Part shown: piece after piece, positions 47,894 to 52,440 of the stretch | Layout: each line of letters opens with the position of its first letter | How positions within the stretch are numbered: the first letter of the stretch is position 1 | Made by a program: the position numbers and the translations under genes | The notes under the pieces: generated by a model | The model's database searches: none | The model's input: the letters and a program-made list of their open reading frames with translations, nothing else | What the model was told of the DNA's origin: nothing | Origin: an uncultured Nocardioidaceae bacterium | GTDB lineage: Bacteria > Actinomycetota > Actinomycetes > Propionibacteriales > Nocardioidaceae | Assembly (NCBI GenBank): GCA_902805855.1 | Contig: CADCUJ010000008.1 | Span: 1 to 52,440 of the forward strand | Direction: 5' to 3' | Length of the DNA: 52,440 bases

Positions 47894-49011
47894 CGGGCCG
47901 CACCCTCCAGGCTACTCTTGACCGTGTCGGTCAGCTCTTCCCAGGACTTGGCGAACTTCTCGACGCCCTCCTTCTCCAGAGCCGCGATGACGTCGTCGTA
48001 GTCGATCCCCAGCTCGGCCAGCGCGTCCATCACCTGCTGCGCGTCGTCGTAGTGGCCGCTCACCTGGTCCCCGTGCACCTCGCCGTGGTCGGCGAAGGCC
48101 TGCAACGTCTTCTCGGGCATCGTGTTGACGGTGTTCGGTGCCACCAGCTCGGTGACGTACATGGTGTCGGAGTAGTCGGGGTTCTTCACACCGGTCGACG
48201 CCCACAGCGGCCGCTGCTCACGCGCTCCGAGGCTGCGCAGCTCCAGGAACCGGTCGTCGCTGAAGACCCGCTCGAACCGCTGGAACGCGAGCCGGGCGTT
48301 CGCGATGCCGGCCTTGCCCTTCAGCTGCGCCGCCCGGTCAACCTTGGCGGGGTCGTCGATTGCATCGAGCCTCTTGTCGATCTCGGAGTCCACCCGGGAG
48401 ACGAAGAACGAGGCCACCGAGTGGATCTGGGAGAGGTCCTTGCCGTTCTCCCGCGCCTGCTCGAGCCCGGCGAGGAACGCGTCCATCACGCCCTCGTAGC
48501 GCTCGAGGCCGAAGATCAGCGTCACGTTGACGCTGATCCCCTCGGCCAGGGCCGAGGTGATCGCCGGGGCACCTTCGGTGGTGGCCGGGATCTTGATGAA
48601 CAGGTTGGGACGATCCACCGCCTGCCACAGCTTCTGGGCCATTGCGGTGGTGCCGTCGGTGTCGTGGGCGATGTCGGGCGACACCTCGATGGAGACCCGC
48701 CCGTCGATCCCGTCGGTCGCCCGCCAGGTGTCGGCCAGCACGTCGCAGGCCTCGCGTACGTCGTGGGTGGTCAGCTCGAAGACCGCGTCGTCGATGGACG
48801 CGCCCTTCTTCGCCAACGCGGTGACCTGGTCGTCGTAACGCTCACCGTCGCTGAGCGCGGAGGCGAAGATGGTCGGGTTGGTGGTCACGCCGACGACCGA
48901 GTCGTTCTTGATCAGGTCGGCGAGGTTGCCGGTCTCGATGCGCTCTCGGGACAAGTCGTCGAGCCAGATCGAGACACCGGCCTCTGCCAGTGCGTTGAGA
49001 CGTTCGGACAT
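47890..49011 (-). CDS. tal: Transaldolase
   Basis: 373 residues, the long actinobacterial form. [13 protein letters not shown] (about 42-54) starts the barrel, the Schiff-base Lys is in [12 protein letters not shown] (about 136-147), and [20 protein letters not shown] and [16 protein letters not shown] follow. It moves a three-carbon unit between sugar phosphates. ATG 49011 has the strong GGAGGAAAC ribosome binding site. The open frame continues upstream only through the shadow of tkt. The gene follows tkt by 65 bp. Confidence 0.97.
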   Translation of the reverse strand: MSERLNALAEAGVSIWLDDLSRERIETGNLADLIKNDSVVGVTTNPTIFASALSDGERYDDQVTALAKKGASIDDAVFELTTHDVREACDVLADTWRATDGIDGRVSIEVSPDIAHDTDGTTAMAQKLWQAVDRPNLFIKIPATTEGAPAITSALAEGISVNVTLIFGLERYEGVMDAFLAGLEQARENGKDLSQIHSVASFFVSRVDSEIDKRLDAIDDPAKVDRAAQLKGKAGIANARLAFQRFERVFSDDRFLELRSLGAREQRPLWASTGVKNPDYSDTMYVTELVAPNTVNTMPEKTLQAFADHGEVHGDQVSGHYDDAQQVMDALAELGIDYDDVIAALEKEGVEKFAKSWEELTDTVKSSLEGAAR

Positions 49012-49076
49012 CGTTTCCTCCGGTGGTGCTGCACTTGTCGTTGTGTTCGTCGTGGACTGCCTGGGCTGGTGCGTGG

Positions 49077-51173
49077 TCAGGGTGCGGCCAGGGCGACGCT
49101 GGCCTGCGCTGCCCGGGCGACCGACTCGGCGGTGAGGTCGAACTCCTCGTAGATTCGCTGGTAGTCGGCCGAAGCCCCCCAGTGCTCCAGCGAGACGATG
49201 CGGCCCCGGTCGCCGACGACGTCGCGCCAACCCTGGGCGACGGCAGCCTCCACGCTGACCCGCGCCTTCACGATCGGCGGGATGACCGTGTCGCGGTAGG
49301 ACTCGTCGGCGGCGTCGAACCACTCCCGGCAGGGCATGGACACCACGCGGGCGCGGATGCCCTGGTCGGCGAGGATCCCCCTGGCGGCCACCGCCAGCTG
49401 CACCTCGGAGCCGGTGCCGATCAAGATCACGTCGGGCTGCCCGCCGTCGACGTCGAGCAGGACGTAGCCGCCGCGCTTGACGTTCTCCGTGCTGGAGAAA
49501 CCGTCCTCGCCCCGCGGGAAGACCGGCAGGTTCTGCCGGCTCAGGCAGAGCCCGGCGGGCTGGTCGGGATTCTCCAAGATGTTCTGCCACGCGGCGACGG
49601 TCTCGTTGGCGTCGGCGGGACGTACCACGGCCAGCCCGGGGATGGCGCGAAGGGCCGCCAGGTGCTCTACGGGCTGGTGCGTGGGGCCGTCCTCGCCGAG
49701 ACCGATCGAGTCGTGGGTCCAGACATAGGTGACCGGCAGCCGCATGATCGCGGCCAGGCGGACGGCCGGGCGCATGTAGTCGGAGAAGGTCAGGAACGTA
49801 CCGCCGTACACCCGGGTGCCGCCGTGCGAGGCGATCCCGTTCATGATCGCCCCCATGGCGTGCTCTCGGATACCGAAGTGCAGCACCCGGCCGTAGGGGT
49901 TGCCTTTGAACATCTTGGTGGAGTGCTCGGTCGGGATGAACGACGCCTCGCCCTCCGGCGTGGTGTTGTTGGACTCGGCCAGGTCCGCCGAGCCGCCCCA
50001 GAGCTCAGGCAGCACCGGCGCGATCGCCTTCAGCACCGCCCCGGAGGCCTTGCGCGTCGCAACGCCCTTCGGGTCCGCCTCGTACGAGGGGAGCGCGTCC
50101 GTCCAGCCGTGGGGCAGGGTTCGGGTCTCCATCCGCTCCCACAGCTCGACGTTCGAGGAGCCCTTCTTCGCCCAGGCGGCGAAGTCCGAGTCCCAGTCGG
50201 CATGAGCCTGCTTGCCTCTGGCCACCGCCTCCCGGGTGTGGGCGATGATCTCGTCCTCGACCACGAAAGCCTTGTCGGGGTCGAAGCCCAGGATCTGCTT
50301 GGTCGCGGCGACCTCGTCGGCGCCGAGCGCGGCGCCGTGCGCCTTGCCGGTGTTCTGGGCGTTGGGGGCCGGCCAGGCGATGATCGTGCGGAGCAGGATG
50401 AAGCTGGGCCTGTCGTCGACGGCGCGCGCCTTGTTCAGCGCCTTCCACAGCGCCTCGACGTCCTCCTCGTACCGCTCTCCGCCGTTGGTCCAGTCGACGG
50501 TCTGCACGTGCCAGCCGTAGGCCTGGTAGCGGGCGGCGACGTCCTCGGTGAACGCCACGTCCGTGTCGTCCTCGATCGAGATGTCGTTGTCGTCGTAGAT
50601 GACGGTCAGGTTGCCCAGCTGCTGGTGGCCGGCGAGCGAGGAGGCCTCCGAGCTGACGCCCTCCTGGAGGTCGCCGTCACTGGCGATGACGTAGATCTGG
50701 TGGTCGAAGGGGCTCTCGCCGGGTGCCGCCTTCGGGTCGAACAGGCCCCGCTCGCGACGGGCCGCCATCGCCATCCCGACCGCGTTGCCGAAGCCCTGCC
50801 CCAGTGGGCCGGTGGTGGTCTCCACCCCGGCGGTGTGCCCGTACTCCGGGTGGCCGGGCGTCTTGCTCTCCCAGGTCCGCAGCGACTTCAGGTCGTCCAG
50901 CTCGAGGCCGAAGCCGGCCAGGTAGAGCTGGATGTAGAGGGTCAGGCTGGTGTGCCCGGCGGAGAGCACGAACCGGTCGCGGGCGGGCCAGTGAGGGTCT
51001 GCGGGGTTGTGCCGCATCACCTTCTGGAACAGCAGGTACGCCGCGGGGGCGAGGCTCATCGCGGTGCCCGGGTGACCGTTGCCGACCTTCTGCACAGCGT
51101 CCATCGCCAGGACCCGGACGGTGTCCACCGCTCGGTCGTCGATCTGTGACCATTCCAGCTTCGTGGTGCTCAT
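49077..51173 (-). CDS. tkt: Transketolase
   Basis: 698 residues. Thiamine-diphosphate site [20 protein letters not shown] (about 155-174, GDG-type), [14 protein letters not shown], the pyrimidine-domain [20 protein letters not shown] and [19 protein letters not shown] (about 474-492), and a C-terminal domain with [14 protein letters not shown]. It moves two-carbon units from ketoses to aldoses. ATG 51173 gives the usual N-terminus with [18 protein letters not shown]. It heads the pentose phosphate operon. Confidence 0.98.
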   Translation of the reverse strand: MSTTKLEWSQIDDRAVDTVRVLAMDAVQKVGNGHPGTAMSLAPAAYLLFQKVMRHNPADPHWPARDRFVLSAGHTSLTLYIQLYLAGFGLELDDLKSLRTWESKTPGHPEYGHTAGVETTTGPLGQGFGNAVGMAMAARRERGLFDPKAAPGESPFDHQIYVIASDGDLQEGVSSEASSLAGHQQLGNLTVIYDDNDISIEDDTDVAFTEDVAARYQAYGWHVQTVDWTNGGERYEEDVEALWKALNKARAVDDRPSFILLRTIIAWPAPNAQNTGKAHGAALGADEVAATKQILGFDPDKAFVVEDEIIAHTREAVARGKQAHADWDSDFAAWAKKGSSNVELWERMETRTLPHGWTDALPSYEADPKGVATRKASGAVLKAIAPVLPELWGGSADLAESNNTTPEGEASFIPTEHSTKMFKGNPYGRVLHFGIREHAMGAIMNGIASHGGTRVYGGTFLTFSDYMRPAVRLAAIMRLPVTYVWTHDSIGLGEDGPTHQPVEHLAALRAIPGLAVVRPADANETVAAWQNILENPDQPAGLCLSRQNLPVFPRGEDGFSSTENVKRGGYVLLDVDGGQPDVILIGTGSEVQLAVAARGILADQGIRARVVSMPCREWFDAADESYRDTVIPPIVKARVSVEAAVAQGWRDVVGDRGRIVSLEHWGASADYQRIYEEFDLTAESVARAAQASVALAAP

Positions 51174-51205
51174 CTTCGGCCCGCTCCCTCTCCGTCGCAG
51201 TCGTC

Positions 51206-51225
51206 CGAGGTGGCCTCCCACCTCG
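51206..51225. promoter_or_regulatory. Perfect 8-bp inverted repeat at the tkt promoter, operator or leader hairpin
   Basis: CGAGGTGG (51206-51213) and CCACCTCG (51218-51225) are separated by 4 nt, 33-52 bp upstream of the tkt ATG. It starts directly after the putative tkt -10, so it would cover the transcription start or form a hairpin at the 5' end of the mRNA. Confidence 0.55.
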
Positions 51226-51231
51226 ACCCTA
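51226..51231 (-). promoter_or_regulatory. Candidate -10 box (TAGGGT) of the tkt operon
   Basis: On the minus strand TAGGGT lies next to the inverted repeat, with TTGCAG 20 nt further upstream (51252-51257) as a loosely spaced -35. The leader would be about 45 nt. Confidence 0.45.
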
Positions 51232-51320
51232 CCCATGGGCGGCGCGCTCACCTGCAACGCTTGTTCCCGAATCGGCCGCGAGGATGCATGCACCGGGGAC
51301 GGCCGACGCGGACATGCCAC

Positions 51321-51326
51321 TAGACT
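51321..51326 (+). promoter_or_regulatory. Candidate -10 box (TAGACT) of ctaB
   Basis: TAGACT lies 51 bp upstream of GTG 51378, giving a leader of about 45 nt. No clear -35 was found. Confidence 0.4.
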
Positions 51327-51377
51327 CGGATCGCTCATCGCCCAAGGTCAGCTACCACAGTCGAACCCGAGGTACCC

Positions 51378-52331
51378 GTGACGGCGCTCGATCCGCAGGT
51401 CTCTGTGGCCGATGCCACCCTCGACGAGCGATCCCGACCGGCGACGCTGCGCGACGTCGTGGGTGCCTACGTCGGCCTGACCAAGCCTCGGATCATCGAG
51501 CTGCTGCTGCTCACCACGGTGCCGGTGATGTTCCTCGCCGAGCGTGGAGTCCCGCCCCTCGGGCTGGTGGTCGCGACCGTGGTCGGCGGAACCCTCTCGG
51601 CCGGCAGCGCGAACGCGCTCAACTGCGTCTACGACCGGGACATCGACGAGCGGATGCGCCGCACCCGCCGCCGCGCGCTTCCGCGCCACATCGTCAGCCC
51701 CGGCTCCGCGCTCGTGTTCGGACTCGTGCTCGGGGTGGTCTCCACCCTGTGGCTCGGCTACCTCGTGAACTGGCTGTCCGCAGGCCTGGCGCTGGCGGCC
51801 AACCTGTTCTACGTCGTCGGCTACACGATGCTGCTCAAGCGGCGTACCTCCCAGAACATCGTCTGGGGCGGAGCCGCCGGCTGCTTTCCGGCGCTGATCG
51901 GCTGGACCGCGGTGACCGGTCAGGTTGCCTGGGCTCCGGTCGTGCTGTTCCTGGTGGTGTTCTTCTGGACCCCGCCGCACTTCTGGGCGCTGGCGATGCG
52001 CTACCGCGAGGACTACGCGGCTGCAGAGGTGCCGATGCTCCCCGTCGTGGCCGACGCCCGGACCGTGGCCCGCCGGATCCTCGGCTACTCCTACGCGATG
52101 GTGGCCACCTCACTGTTGCTGTGGCCGGTCGCCTCGACCGGTCTGCTCTATCCCGTCGCCGCCGCCATCCTGGGCGCGGCGTTCCTGGTGGAGGCGCACC
52201 TGATGCACTCCCGCGCCGGCACGCGTGACGACGTAGCCGGCCTCAAGCCCATGCGGCTGTTCCACTGGTCGAACATGTACCTGTCGCTGCTGTTCGTCGC
52301 CGTCGCCCTGGACCCCCTGCTCACTCGCTGA
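51378..52331 (+). CDS. ctaB: Heme O synthase (protoheme IX farnesyltransferase)
   Basis: 317 residues of the UbiA prenyltransferase superfamily with about nine membrane helices. The Mg-diphosphate motif is [20 protein letters not shown] (about 78-97), and the second acidic motif is in [16 protein letters not shown] (about 209-224). PHFWALAM and the [16 protein letters not shown] start are typical of CtaB/CyoE. It adds a farnesyl group to heme B to make heme O for aa3-type oxidases. GTG 51378 has GAGGT upstream. It is divergent from tkt, as often seen in actinobacteria. Confidence 0.97.
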   Translation: MTALDPQVSVADATLDERSRPATLRDVVGAYVGLTKPRIIELLLLTTVPVMFLAERGVPPLGLVVATVVGGTLSAGSANALNCVYDRDIDERMRRTRRRALPRHIVSPGSALVFGLVLGVVSTLWLGYLVNWLSAGLALAANLFYVVGYTMLLKRRTSQNIVWGGAAGCFPALIGWTAVTGQVAWAPVVLFLVVFFWTPPHFWALAMRYREDYAAAEVPMLPVVADARTVARRILGYSYAMVATSLLLWPVASTGLLYPVAAAILGAAFLVEAHLMHSRAGTRDDVAGLKPMRLFHWSNMYLSLLFVAVALDPLLTR

Positions 52332-52440
52332 GCCCCAGCGGCTCCGGTCGAGTTTGGTTCGGGCGGGCAATGCCGTCAGGTCAACCGCGAACTTTGCGGG
52401 TCTGCGCAGGATCACCTCATAGAAGCCTTGGCCCTGTTCC
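52332..52440. other. End of window after ctaB, no gene recognised
   Basis: A minus-strand frame is open from the window edge (reading EVILRRPAKFAVDLTALPAR), but I do not recognise it, and it runs on into the antisense of ctaB. No clear terminator follows ctaB; CCGC/GCGG near 52386-52400 is only a 4-bp stem. Confidence 0.3.

Noticed and set aside
52332-52440. Start of another gene on the minus strand
   Set aside because: The open frame at the edge is not recognisable and continues only as antisense of ctaB.

Overview
The window is a gene-dense, high-GC stretch of an actinobacterial chromosome. Markers for this are WhiA, RbpA, OpcA, a PAC2 protein, a mycothiol-dependent DinB-fold enzyme, the pair of divergent htdX-fabG4 and fadA2 genes, many GTG starts and TANNNT -10 boxes. 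Gene content is compatible with the Nocardioides group, but that placement is inference. Nothing looks like a prophage, insertion sequence, CRISPR array, tRNA or rRNA, and no gap without a gene exceeds about 210 bp.

Layout. 1-2534: end of an amino-acid permease, a PAC2 protein and an acyl-CoA thioesterase. 2725-3918: secreted M23 peptidase with calcium-type repeats. 3911-7632: lipid module htdX-fabG4 divergent from fadA2. 7651-11526: ATP-dependent DNA ligase, AlkA-type glycosylase and a cardiolipin-synthase-like protein. 11656-16523: uvrB, an AbrB-family and a TerC-family membrane protein, and a hemerythrin protein. 16527-19379: a three-gene cassette that looks like cytosolic muropeptide salvage. 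19528-23975: two converging operons (GT4 glycosyltransferase, methyltransferase, alpha/alpha-toroid protein; amidotransferase, methyltransferase) of unknown product, the best candidate for an undescribed system. 24042-28465: acetyltransferase, aldo/keto reductase, DsrE, DUF3072, a small secreted protein, a metallo-hydrolase and a mycothiol-dependent enzyme. 28588-34253: uvrA with a LexA box, a Rieske lipoprotein, a secreted polysaccharide deacetylase and a beta-helix protein.

34313-43009 is the core series uvrC-rapZ-yvcK-whiA, then gap-pgk-tpiA-secG and rbpA. 43006-51173, on the minus strand, is the sugar-phosphate operon tkt-tal-pgi-zwf-opcA-pgl: it feeds glucose-6-phosphate through the oxidative and non-oxidative pentose phosphate pathway and meets the glycolytic trio next door. 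ctaB (heme O synthase) closes the window, divergent from tkt.

A striking regulatory pattern runs through the whole window. At least twelve genes have a TANNNT hexamer ending 6-7 nt before the start codon, the arrangement expected for leaderless mRNAs. This pattern also settles several start codons (9230, 19379, 23975). Other regulatory candidates are a LexA box at uvrA, a TetR/KstR-like palindrome before the glycosyltransferase, an 8-bp palindrome next to the tkt -10, and eight 10-bp tandem repeats between divergent PLD and uvrB promoters. All functional calls rest on recognisable motifs and gene order; no database search was run.
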